DNA of 64,000 nt from contig NZ_LMBX01000020.1 of the NCBI RefSeq assembly GCF_001439605.1, positions 1 to 64,000 of the forward strand, in the 5' to 3' direction. The notes under the pieces are model-generated. The model was not told where the DNA came from, ran no database searches, and saw only the letters and a list, made by a program, of their open reading frames with translations. Position numbers and translations under genes: made by a program. Origin of the DNA: Cytobacillus praedii. Lineage in GTDB: Bacteria; Bacillota; Bacilli; Bacillales; Cytobacillaceae. Below, one piece after another: positions 51,649 to 60,611 of this stretch. Each line of letters begins with the position of its first letter. The first letter of the stretch is position 1.

Positions 51649-54435
51649 CTATGACAGCCAAACTCTCATCACAGATAATAACTGTTCGAGGTTCAAAGGC
51701 TTACTGATGTAATCGGATGCACCTGATTCAATGCACTTGCGGCGATCACTTTTCATTGCTTTTGCTGTTAAAGCGATGATTGGCATTTCCTGATGTATCT
51801 CTATTCCACGAATCCGTTTCATGGTTTCATACCCATCCATGATTGGCATCATAATATCCATTAACACAATGTCAATTTTGCTTGTTTCTTCTATAAGTCT
51901 TAAACATTCCATTCCATTTTCAGCAGTTTTGACATTCATCCCCTCTTTTTCAAGCGCATTTTTTACTGCAAATATATTACGATGATCATCATCAACAACA
52001 AGAACTGTTTTTCCATTTAAAACGTTTGAGCTCTCATCAAAAGATTCCATGGATTCAACTGGTTGGTAATCCGTCATTTGTTCAGAAAGCAGATCATCAT
52101 CTTTCGCTGAGGCAGCCTCCTCTTTCACTCGAATCTCCTCTAATTCTGACAACCCTTCAGGCAGGCTAGGGACAAGTAAAGTGAAGCTGCTTCCTGCTCC
52201 TTCTCTGCTCTGTACTTTACATACCCCTCCAAGAAGATAAGCAAACTCTTTTGTGATTGATAATCCAAGTCCCGTGCCTCCATATTTTCTCATGGTAGCT
52301 CCATCCACTTGCTGGAAAGCTTCGAAAATTTCTTCATGTTTCTCTTCTGGAATACCAATTCCCGTATCGGCAACAACTACTTTTAGCCAAGTATCTGCCT
52401 CTTTCCCAAGGGATAATTCAAGGTATTCTTGCCTTTTTGCTTCTTCTACTGAAACAGAAACAGAGCCTTTCTCAGTAAATTTAAAGGCATTTGAAAGCAG
52501 GTTTTTTATAATTTGCTGCAGGCGCTGTTCATCTGTAAAAACAGAATGTGGAGCATTTTCTCTTACATTGACAGTAAACTCAAGATTTTTTTGCTTAGCA
52601 AATGGCATGAAGTGTCGATTTAATCGTTCGGCAAATTCGTTTATGTTCACCTCTTCAAAATGAATATCCAGCTTCCCTACCTCTACTTTTGACAGATCCA
52701 AGATATCATTTATTAAGTTTAGGAGGTCCTGACCTGATGAATGAATGACCTTGGCAAATTCAATCTGTTCTTCGTTCAAGCCATGGTTTGGATCATCTGT
52801 CATCATTTCCGAGAGTAATAGTATACTATTCAATGGTGTCCGGAGCTCATGGGACATATTTGCTAGAAATTCAGATTTATATTTCGAGCTTTGTAGAAGT
52901 TCACGTGCCTTTTCTTCTAGACTCTCCTTTGCAGCTTGAAGTTCTTCTGACTTAAGCTCTGCATCCTTCGTTCGCTCTTCTAGCTGCTCATTAATCATTC
53001 GCAGTTCCTCTGCTTGTGTCTGCATTTCCTCTGATTGCGATTGTAATTCCTCAGATTGAGTCTGCAGCTCTTCGGATTGCATTTGCAATTCTTCTGTCTT
53101 TGCCTGTGACTCTTGAAGCAGACAGGCAATCTCCATTCTTCCTAGAATATTGGTTATTGCTATTCCTAGGGTTCCAAGCACCTCTTCCAAAAGCTTTACC
53201 TGTGTTGATGTAAATGGTTGTAAGCCAGCCAGCTCTATTACAGCTAACACATCATCCTTTAACAAAATAGGTGCCATTAATATACTTTTCGGTTTCATGG
53301 TTCCGAGCCCTGTTGAAATTACCTGATAATCGTCAGGAACCTCATTTAAGAAGAATACTTTTCGATCTATTGCACACTGCCCAACTAGCCCTTCTCCTTC
53401 GAAAAAATAGTCTCTTCCTGCCTGGTTTTCGGTATCTGCTGCATAGGAAGCAATTTTACGGAAAATTGGCTTTTTCCCTTCTTCCTTGATATAAAAGCCA
53501 CCAAGTTTCGCATCAAGTACTTCTGCTAAATTGTTTATTAATTCTTCTGCTAGCCCTTCAATGGTTACATGATGACTATACAGATGGACAATACTAGACG
53601 AATGAGTTGTTACCCAGTTTTGTTCAGTGATTTCCAATGTATACTGCGTTTCCTTTGCGCTATAGGTTTCCAGCGAAGCTGCCATTGAATTAAATGCGGA
53701 TGCAATTTCACCGATTTCATCTTTTGAATTTACATCTAGCCTTGGGATTCTTGTTAAATTAGTAAAATCAATTTGCTTTATTCCTTTCGTTATCGAATGA
53801 ATATTTCTGCTGGTACTTCTAATTAACCAAAGAGTCACGATTATGATTAATAAAAGTGCAACCGCGACGGCAGAGATAAGAACAATAACGAGGGTATTAT
53901 ATGTATTCGTGGCATTTTTCAATGATACTTCCATTAACGATTCTTGATAATCTTTAAATTCATCTAAATTGATTAATAGTTCATCTCTATTTGCTCGTTC
54001 CTTATCATATAAAGTTTTAAGATTATCAATTTCCCCATTTTTAAGATCAACTAGAAACAGCTGCTCCATTTCATGATACGATTGATAAGCTACTTCAATC
54101 TGATTAATATACCTTTTGCCTTCTTTCGTATTGACTGAATCCTGAAGATCGATAAATTTTGATTGGATACCAGCATTGTTTGTTTTCAGAAAATCAGAAA
54201 TAACCGTCGGATCTGTTACATCATTATCAACAACAATTCTTAGAAGCTGACGATCGGCTTGATCAAATAGTTTTCTAATCTCAGTTGCCTGCTTTACTTT
54301 AAAATATCGGTCTTGGACAATTTCTATCATATTTGTTCTCATCAAATTAACCATAAATAGGATGACAAACATTAATAGAACCATACAAAATACCGTTAAT
54401 CCCAATGCAAGAAATTGCTTTTTTTTAAAACTCAT
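51649..54435 (-). CDS. RsbK-like multi-domain hybrid histidine kinase
   Basis: A 928-residue protein with, in order, TM helix 1, an extracellular helical domain (about 35-180), TM 2 near 190, HAMP (about 210-260), GAF (about 280-430), a coiled coil of EELQxQS repeats (about 435-510), HisKA with His in ANMSHELRTPLNS, HATPase (GTGLGLSITKEF near 735), and a C-terminal receiver with DIVLMDIMMPIMDG. This is the layout of the B. cereus RsbK hybrid kinase, which receives methylation by RsbM on a coiled-coil region and activates RsbY. The start has AGGAGG upstream. Signal unknown. Confidence 0.9.
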   Translation of the reverse strand: MSFKKKQFLALGLTVFCMVLLMFVILFMVNLMRTNMIEIVQDRYFKVKQATEIRKLFDQADRQLLRIVVDNDVTDPTVISDFLKTNNAGIQSKFIDLQDSVNTKEGKRYINQIEVAYQSYHEMEQLFLVDLKNGEIDNLKTLYDKERANRDELLINLDEFKDYQESLMEVSLKNATNTYNTLVIVLISAVAVALLLIIIVTLWLIRSTSRNIHSITKGIKQIDFTNLTRIPRLDVNSKDEIGEIASAFNSMAASLETYSAKETQYTLEITEQNWVTTHSSSIVHLYSHHVTIEGLAEELINNLAEVLDAKLGGFYIKEEGKKPIFRKIASYAADTENQAGRDYFFEGEGLVGQCAIDRKVFFLNEVPDDYQVISTGLGTMKPKSILMAPILLKDDVLAVIELAGLQPFTSTQVKLLEEVLGTLGIAITNILGRMEIACLLQESQAKTEELQMQSEELQTQSEELQSQSEEMQTQAEELRMINEQLEERTKDAELKSEELQAAKESLEEKARELLQSSKYKSEFLANMSHELRTPLNSILLLSEMMTDDPNHGLNEEQIEFAKVIHSSGQDLLNLINDILDLSKVEVGKLDIHFEEVNINEFAERLNRHFMPFAKQKNLEFTVNVRENAPHSVFTDEQRLQQIIKNLLSNAFKFTEKGSVSVSVEEAKRQEYLELSLGKEADTWLKVVVADTGIGIPEEKHEEIFEAFQQVDGATMRKYGGTGLGLSITKEFAYLLGGVCKVQSREGAGSSFTLLVPSLPEGLSELEEIRVKEEAASAKDDDLLSEQMTDYQPVESMESFDESSNVLNGKTVLVVDDDHRNIFAVKNALEKEGMNVKTAENGMECLRLIEETSKIDIVLMDIMMPIMDGYETMKRIRGIEIHQEMPIIALTAKAMKSDRRKCIESGASDYISKPLNLEQLLSVMRVWLS

Positions 54436-54523
54436 TGTTTCCTCCTCCTTCCTGCTAAAATATCATTCTAATCAGATCACACAGAATGTATTTTAGAAGG
54501 CAGTAGTAGATCATTGGTAATAA

Positions 54524-54560
54524 GGAGCGGAAGTATTATTCATTACTTCCGCCTTTTTTT
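54524..54560. terminator. Hairpin between the RsbK-like and TPR-pseudoGTPase genes
   Basis: GCGGAAGT (54527-54534) pairs with ACTTCCGC (54544-54551), with a 9-nt loop and T7 on the plus strand. On the minus strand, downstream of the gene ending at 54588, U-richness is lower. Confidence 0.6.
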
Positions 54561-54587
54561 GTGGAGTCTTTGAGATTACCAAATTTC

Positions 54588-57290
54588 TTACTGATACTGG
54601 TGTAGAGATTCGCCAGCTTTTGTCATCCATTCAAATTGACGAAGTCTCAGCTGGAATAATGTTAGCGGATCTCGATAAGTTTCCGGATTCATTCTCATTT
54701 CCCGTAAAGACTCTTTATTCCACTCAATTTCTTTACTTGCTTCATCTAATGCCTCATTTAAAACGGAAAACGGATGATCAAAAAACATGTGTATATCTCG
54801 ATCTAACGCCTTTTCGAATAGCTCAAACGGTTGAGTCAGCTGCCTTGATATCGTATCGGAAACACTGCTATAATCCTCATTTTCAATATATTGCTTATAC
54901 TTATTAAGAATTAAAACTTTATTTTGCTGAATGGCGTTAAAGAGTTTGCCTGCACTCTTCAATAGAAATTGGGATGGAGTAAAACGCAGAAGTATATTCA
55001 TTTTTTCTAGCTGATATGCCCCTCTGGTCATCCGGTCGGCATCCCGCCGCCAATCATCTAATAGCTTAAAGTCACAATCCAGCTTGATTTTCTCATTGCC
55101 GTACAGGTCATTGAAGCCTGCAGACATTTCATTTAGGAAGCTTTGACTCTGGTCAAACTCAATTTTCGCATCAGCAATCCAATTTTGAAAGGTATAATGA
55201 ATGGCAGGGAGTACGTTTTCGTCCATATAGTTCTGCACTCTTTTATTCATTTCCTCATTTAGTATGAGGTGAATTTTCCCAAGATCACAGTCCTCTGTAA
55301 TAAGTTCCGAGCATCCTCGCATTAAACTTGGGATTTCCTCTGTTACTTCTAATTTCATATCATCTACCATTTTTCGAAAAGCTCTTTTTATTGTTCGAAT
55401 CTTCTCTTCTTCCAGATCACTTAATTGATTTTTAGCTCCGTTAAGCTTGGTTACCATTTCTTCATTCCATTTAATCAAATCAATAAAGCTGTTTTCCATT
55501 TCAACGCGTCTTTCTAACAGATACTTAATTGTTTTTCGGATATAATGATGTACTTTAGCTATACGTTCCTCTTCTAGATTCCGACTGTTCTTTATTTCAG
55601 TTATAAAATTCGAAAGACTATTTAAATCAAAATGAGGAGTGGATATAGTGAGAATCCTTACTTTCGGGAAATACGTATGCACTTGTGCAGAAACTTGATC
55701 AATTACCTCTTGATCATTGTTATTGACAATAAAATGGATAGGCAGATTTGGTGCCTTCTCTCGAATTTTCAAAGCAGCCTCAAGCTCTTTCTCTGAAAAT
55801 AGTTCATCTGAATCAAGAATAAATAATAAGCTATCTGCAAGCTGCAAGTATTGAAAGACTCCATTCCTGAACTTATACTCTCCAGTCATGCAAGGTGTAT
55901 GAATGAATGTAATTTCATTGTCACGCAAAAACGACATCGGCTGCCGATATTCGATAATTGCTTGCGGATGAACGGAGTGTTCTGAGAGATTATCAATTTC
56001 TCTAAATTCTTCATCAGATATTTCCATTATTTCTGTTGTATCGTTATTCTTATAAATAGCTGGAACGGAAAATAGATCATCCATTGAATTCCTGCCAATA
56101 ACAGCTTGAATAAAATTCGATTTACTTTGATCGTCTGTGCCAGCCAAAAGAACATGATGGGTATTTAAATCCAGCAGCTCTTTCACCATCCAGCCAAAAC
56201 GCTTCCCTAACTCGATTCCATTCTTCTTTGCCCAATGTACGATAGATTCAAATAGAAGATACCCTTCTTCAAGACTATCTCCATTCCCTGCAGCTCTCTT
56301 TAATAAACTTTCTGCTTTATTGATGATTTCCGGTTCAATCCCTGAAGTGAATATTTCACTCCATGCCAATATAGAAGCAGCGGCAAACAAAGTCTGAGAT
56401 GAGTCAGCTAATTTAAGCCAATTCGTTAGGTGATTAGGGATAAGATGTGATAATTCTTTGATTAAATACTTGCCATCAATTAATTCAAAATACGTATTAT
56501 GATAGAGTTCAGATAACTCACGCCATATGTGCGCCTTGCTCCCGTCTTTATGTAGAAGAATATGATTAATCTCTTTCAGCCAAGAAAAATAAAACTCACT
56601 ATTCTTATAACACTTCCAAAATGACACGGTTAGTGCTTCAAACTTTATTAAATCAACTTTATAGAGTGTATGAAGGACCTCATTGAAATCACTTGGCGGC
56701 ATTTTCATCATTTTGCCTTGTTCAACATATGTGTGGAGAATGTCGTACCACTGTAAATTACCCGTGCGAACAGATTCATTTACCGCAAGCTCCACCGCAT
56801 TATTCCAATCCTGATACTCTTCGAAAAAGGATCTAGCAATCTCTGTTACTTCCGAATAATCAGGATTTAAGATTACTGCTTCTTTAATCACTTCAACAGC
56901 TCTTTCCAGCTTTCCCTGTTCAATGTAAAGTGAAAATAGCTGCAGAAGTACTTCCGTTTTTAATATGTCTGATTCGGTATGAATGGATTGATAAATATCC
57001 TCTGCAGTTGAGAGGAGTTCAAGTTCAAAATAGGCATCAGCCATATTTTTCTTTGCCCATGGCTCAAGTTCATTATCAATATTCTCCCATTTAAAAATAG
57101 CCGCTTCATAATCCCGGTGCTGGAAATATACCTCTCCTTGCGAAAAGCGAATATAGGATAAATCTGACACTTCCTTCTTATGCTCCTCCATATAAAGATC
57201 CCCGAGAAGTTTCATTGATTGCAAATGCTCATTTTCGGCAATCAATGTATGGTAATACACTTTATTATTTAGTTTCTCATCTATTGTCAT
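54588..57290 (-). CDS. TPR protein with degenerate dynamin-like GTPase domain
   Basis: A 900-residue soluble protein. Residues 1-170 contain TPR-like repeats (YIRFSQGEVYFQHRDYEAAI, ADAYFELELLSTAEDIYQS, LYIEQGKLERAVEVI). A helical middle part follows. From about 378 lies a GTPase-like domain, but its P-loop reads AGTDDQSKS (Ser instead of Gly before the Lys), the G3-like site HTPC and the G4-like site NNND. The last 300 residues are mostly long helices, as in dynamins. No membrane helix is seen. The start ATG at 57290 has GGGGG seven bases upstream (an adjacent ATG at 57293 is possible). It lies upstream of the RsbK-like gene. Function unknown. Confidence 0.7.
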   Translation of the reverse strand: MTIDEKLNNKVYYHTLIAENEHLQSMKLLGDLYMEEHKKEVSDLSYIRFSQGEVYFQHRDYEAAIFKWENIDNELEPWAKKNMADAYFELELLSTAEDIYQSIHTESDILKTEVLLQLFSLYIEQGKLERAVEVIKEAVILNPDYSEVTEIARSFFEEYQDWNNAVELAVNESVRTGNLQWYDILHTYVEQGKMMKMPPSDFNEVLHTLYKVDLIKFEALTVSFWKCYKNSEFYFSWLKEINHILLHKDGSKAHIWRELSELYHNTYFELIDGKYLIKELSHLIPNHLTNWLKLADSSQTLFAAASILAWSEIFTSGIEPEIINKAESLLKRAAGNGDSLEEGYLLFESIVHWAKKNGIELGKRFGWMVKELLDLNTHHVLLAGTDDQSKSNFIQAVIGRNSMDDLFSVPAIYKNNDTTEIMEISDEEFREIDNLSEHSVHPQAIIEYRQPMSFLRDNEITFIHTPCMTGEYKFRNGVFQYLQLADSLLFILDSDELFSEKELEAALKIREKAPNLPIHFIVNNNDQEVIDQVSAQVHTYFPKVRILTISTPHFDLNSLSNFITEIKNSRNLEEERIAKVHHYIRKTIKYLLERRVEMENSFIDLIKWNEEMVTKLNGAKNQLSDLEEEKIRTIKRAFRKMVDDMKLEVTEEIPSLMRGCSELITEDCDLGKIHLILNEEMNKRVQNYMDENVLPAIHYTFQNWIADAKIEFDQSQSFLNEMSAGFNDLYGNEKIKLDCDFKLLDDWRRDADRMTRGAYQLEKMNILLRFTPSQFLLKSAGKLFNAIQQNKVLILNKYKQYIENEDYSSVSDTISRQLTQPFELFEKALDRDIHMFFDHPFSVLNEALDEASKEIEWNKESLREMRMNPETYRDPLTLFQLRLRQFEWMTKAGESLHQYQ

Positions 57291-57656
57291 CATGATTCCC
57301 CCATGAACATTATTTTGAAATTGAAACATATTCAGCCGAAAAAGCTGAAGGGTCAAGACCACGATTCAACAAATTTCTTCAACTCTTTCTTGTATTCTAA
57401 CAAATTATCTATATTTTTTTGATTACATTATTGTATTCCATTGTAACAATTTTAATAATAGGAAAAAAATCATGTGCTTTTTTATCTAAATATCCTCTTT
57501 TAAATATTTTGAAACAGGCTTTTAGAAAGAATTTCGTCAGCATGTAGAGTTTTTTGTCACATTCCTCCGGTGTCTATTATCGTCCCTGATTGATTTACCT
57601 ATAAGAAATCAGTAAAATAAAGAAAAAGTATATATTATAGAAAGGCTGATTCAGGT
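57291..57656. other. AT-rich divergent intergenic region before glnS
   Basis: About 365 bp. Apart from the glnS promoter at 57590-57618, nothing is recognised. No T-box leader and no repeat were seen. Confidence 0.5.
57590..57618 (+). promoter_or_regulatory. Promoter of glnS
   Basis: TTGATT (57590-57595), 17-bp spacer, TAAAAT (57613-57618). It lies about 40 bp before the TTG start. Confidence 0.6.
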
Positions 57657-59315
57657 TTGGAAAATAATTCATCCAATTTTATTAAAAATATTATGATTGA
57701 AGATTTGGAGACTGGAAAGCATAAAGAAATTATTACCCGCTTTCCTCCTGAGCCGAATGGATACCTTCATATTGGTCATGCCAAATCGATTATTATTAAC
57801 TTCGGTCTTGCAGATGATTTCGAAGGAAAAACAAATTTACGCTTCGATGATACGAATCCATTAAAAGAAGATCAAGAATATGTAGATTCTATTAAAGAAG
57901 ATGTTAAGTGGCTTGGTTATGAATGGGATGAGCTGCGCTTTGCATCTGATTATTTTGAAGAAATGTATAACCGTGCTGTCCTTTTAATCAAAAAAGGAAA
58001 AGCATATGTTGATGAATTATCTCAAGAAGAGATCCGCGAATATCGCGGCACACTCACAGAACCTGGAAAAGACAGCCCTTATCGCAATCGTACAATTGAA
58101 GAAAACCTTGATTTATTTGAGCGTATGCGCAATGGTGAATTTGAAAACGGCAGTAAAGTTTTGCGGGCTAAGATTGATATGGCCTCGCCAAACTTAAATA
58201 TGCGTGATCCAGTCATTTACCGTGTAGCACATGCTACCCATCACAATACAGGTGATAAATGGTGTATCTATCCGATGTACGCATTTGCTCATCCACTAGA
58301 AGATGCCATCGAAAATGTAACACATTCGATTTGCACCACAGAATTTGAAGATCAGCGCCCATTATACAACTGGGTAGTTGAGGAATGCGAAATGGAAAGC
58401 AAGCCACAGCAAATTGAATTTGGCCGCCTGAACATTACGAACACTGTCATGAGCAAGCGCAAATTAAAGCAGCTTGTTGATGAGGGATTTGTCGATGGCT
58501 GGGACGATCCACGCATGCCAACGATTTCTGGTTTAAGAAGAAAAGGCTTTACACCAGGAGCCATTCGTGAGTTTGTTAAAGCAACAGGTGTTTCAAAAGG
58601 CTATGGAGCTGTCGACGAGGCAATGCTTGAGCATTTTGTCAGAGAGGACTTAAAGCTTGAAGTCCCGCGAACAATGGGTGTGCTTAATCCTTTAAAAGTA
58701 GTAATTACTAACTATCCGGAAGATAAAGTAGAAATGCTTGACGCTGAAATCAACCCTGAAAATCCTGAAATGGGATCTCGCCAAATCCCATTCTCAAGAG
58801 AGATTTACATTGAGCAGGATGACTTCATGGAAGATCCGCCTAAAAAATACTTCCGACTCTTTCCAGGAAACGAAGTGAGGCTAAAGCATGCATACTTCAT
58901 TAAATGCAATGACGTGATTAAAGATGAAAACGGCAAAGTTATTGAGATCCACTGCACATATGATCCTGAAACAAAGAGCGGGACAGGCTTTACAGGCCGT
59001 AAAGTAAAAGGAACAATCCACTGGGTAGATGCAAAGAATGCTGTTCCCGCAGAATTCCGTCTGTATGAACCGTTAATTCTCGATGCAGAAATGAACGAAG
59101 ATATTCCTGAGGAGAAAACATTTCTTGACTATGTTAATGCCAACTCACTAGAAATTGTTCAGGGGTTTGTAGAGCCTAATATGAAGGATGTTAAGCCGCA
59201 GGATAAATTCCAATTTTTCCGTCACGGGTATTTTAATGTTGATCCGAAGCACTCTACTTCTGAGAAAATGGTATTTAACCGGATTGTTTCATTAAAGAGT
59301 TCATTTAAATTATAA
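57657..59315 (+). CDS. glnS: Glutaminyl-tRNA synthetase
   Basis: A 552-residue class I synthetase. The HIGH motif is [16 protein letters not shown] near residue 35, followed by NLRFDDTNP, and the KMSKS-equivalent is VMSKRKL near residue 265; the C-terminal beta-barrels end with SLKSSF. It charges tRNA-Gln directly. Most Bacillaceae use misacylation by GltX plus GatCAB instead, so its presence is unusual. Start TTG (57657) has AAAGG upstream at the outer limit of spacing. Codon use looks like its neighbours. Confidence 0.95.
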   Translation: MENNSSNFIKNIMIEDLETGKHKEIITRFPPEPNGYLHIGHAKSIIINFGLADDFEGKTNLRFDDTNPLKEDQEYVDSIKEDVKWLGYEWDELRFASDYFEEMYNRAVLLIKKGKAYVDELSQEEIREYRGTLTEPGKDSPYRNRTIEENLDLFERMRNGEFENGSKVLRAKIDMASPNLNMRDPVIYRVAHATHHNTGDKWCIYPMYAFAHPLEDAIENVTHSICTTEFEDQRPLYNWVVEECEMESKPQQIEFGRLNITNTVMSKRKLKQLVDEGFVDGWDDPRMPTISGLRRKGFTPGAIREFVKATGVSKGYGAVDEAMLEHFVREDLKLEVPRTMGVLNPLKVVITNYPEDKVEMLDAEINPENPEMGSRQIPFSREIYIEQDDFMEDPPKKYFRLFPGNEVRLKHAYFIKCNDVIKDENGKVIEIHCTYDPETKSGTGFTGRKVKGTIHWVDAKNAVPAEFRLYEPLILDAEMNEDIPEEKTFLDYVNANSLEIVQGFVEPNMKDVKPQDKFQFFRHGYFNVDPKHSTSEKMVFNRIVSLKSSFKL

Positions 59316-59355
59316 TAACATCTATAGCAATGGGAAGAAAAAAGGAGGAATTCAG

Positions 59356-59706
59356 GTGACAAATCAACATAATAATCAAGAGCTGCCGCCAAAAACATGT
59401 ACAATCGATAAATTAGTAACGGTTCCTGAAGATATTGAAAAAGTGCTTGCAGGCAAAAAAACGGCTACACGCCGCAATGGACGCTATGCGGACATCGGTG
59501 AAATTATGACGCTTCAAGGAAAAGACTTTGTCGTTGAAAATGTTTATTCTCAAGCACTTGGTGAGTTAACGGATGAACATGCTAAGCAAGAAGGCTACGA
59601 TAATGTAGAGGAGTACAAAGAATCTATTCTTTCTTTCCACCCTGGTATGCCTTGGCTGCCGCAAATGAGGGTGTGGGTGCATGAATTCCGTCCTGTTTCG
59701 GAGTAA
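59356..59706 (+). CDS. ASCH-domain protein
   Basis: A 116-residue protein with the ASCH fold (PUA-like, thought to bind RNA). Motifs KKTATRRNGRYADIGE and EGYDNVEEYKESILSFHPG are typical. The GTG start at 59356 lies seven bases after AAAGGAGG. It follows glnS by 40 bp on the same strand and overlaps the next gene by one base, so the three may be co-transcribed. The target RNA is unknown. Confidence 0.8.
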   Translation: MTNQHNNQELPPKTCTIDKLVTVPEDIEKVLAGKKTATRRNGRYADIGEIMTLQGKDFVVENVYSQALGELTDEHAKQEGYDNVEEYKESILSFHPGMPWLPQMRVWVHEFRPVSE

Positions 59707-60146
59707 TGGATACACTTTACCGATTTATTGTTTACCTTCATGTTGGTAGTGCGGTTTTCTCAATTGGGCCTTTCATTATATTAATTCCAATTGTAAAAAA
59801 GCTGCGTGCTGCCGATACAAATGTTCAACAAGCCTATATCGATATCATTCGATTTTCCGTCAGGCTCGTTAAACATGCTGGACATGTCTTAGTTGGCAGT
59901 GGGGTTTTACTGATTGCCATGGGCCCATGGACGTGGAAAACTTCATGGGTTATTGCAACTTTAATCGTGATGTTCGGTTCTATATTTTTCTTGGCTCGTG
60001 CGTATACACCTACACTTCGTGTTTTTTTTGAGCCTAAACAAAACCAGCACGCATTAGTCAAAAAACTTTCTTGGTCAAGCTGGCTCTATCTCATCCTTCT
60101 TATGATCATGCTTTGGTTCATGGTTGCTAAGCCGGCTCTTTGGTAA
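59706..60146 (+). CDS. Four-helix membrane protein (DUF2269-like)
   Basis: A 146-residue protein with four membrane helices and conserved His in FIVYLHVGSAV, KHAGHV and a Tyr-rich C-terminus (WLYLILLMIMLWFMV). This matches the DUF2269-type group, whose role is not known. The ATG overlaps the stop of the ASCH gene (TAATG), so translation is coupled. Confidence 0.7.
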   Translation: MDTLYRFIVYLHVGSAVFSIGPFIILIPIVKKLRAADTNVQQAYIDIIRFSVRLVKHAGHVLVGSGVLLIAMGPWTWKTSWVIATLIVMFGSIFFLARAYTPTLRVFFEPKQNQHALVKKLSWSSWLYLILLMIMLWFMVAKPALW

Positions 60147-60155
60147 AAAAAGATT

Positions 60156-60192
60156 AAAATGGTCAGTCTCATGTTGAGACTGACCATTTTTT
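60156..60192 (+). terminator. Terminator of the glnS-ASCH-DUF2269 unit
   Basis: AAAATGGTCAGTCTC pairs with GAGACTGACCATTTT around ATGTT, with T-run following. It ends the three-gene unit. Confidence 0.85.
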
Positions 60193-60201
60193 AAAGAAAG
60201 G

Positions 60202-60419
60202 GGAAAGCTTCGCCAGCCACACAGCACACGACTAAAAGTGAAGCTTTTAGGAGGACGTCGCGTTTTGTCGGCCTCGAGGTCACAAGCCTATCTAGTTACG
60301 GCTCTTAGGGCCTCGTGTCATAAGCCTCCACATTTTGATCAATCCTTCCAAAAAGGTAAAGAGCACCTTTCTGTGAGGCTCCACTTGTGCTTTTCGGGGT
60401 GAGCACAAAGGAAAGCTTC
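60202..60419. repeat. GC-richer intergenic repeat flanked by 10-bp direct repeats
   Basis: GGAAAGCTTC occurs at 60202-60211 and 60410-60419. Inside are two related copies of a GCCTCGxGGTCACAAGCCT-type motif (60272-60290 and 60311-60328) and a TTGTGC/GCACAA hairpin (60385-60408). No frame is likely. It fills most of the 465-bp gap between 60147 and 60611. Confidence 0.5.
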
Positions 60420-60423
60420 TTTA

Positions 60424-60473
60424 AGAAATCACCTAGGAACAATCAGAACTTTGATTGTTCCTAGGTGATTTCT
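60424..60473. other. Perfect 21-bp inverted repeat with 8-nt loop
   Basis: Arms at 60424-60444 and 60453-60473 are exact complements, containing CCTAGG, around AGAACTTT. Neither side has a T-run, so it is a poor intrinsic terminator. It may be the end of the adjacent repeat or a regulatory hairpin upstream of the TerD-TerB gene. Confidence 0.7.
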
Positions 60474-60611
60474 CATTTCAATTAAGGGATATTATTTTCT
60501 TTTTAGTAGACTAGTGAACTATAATAAACATATGAATTGACGAATTAGTTGAAACTTTTTACACATATAAACGTTTAATAACTAACTGCATTATTTTAAG
60601 GAGTGAATGTT

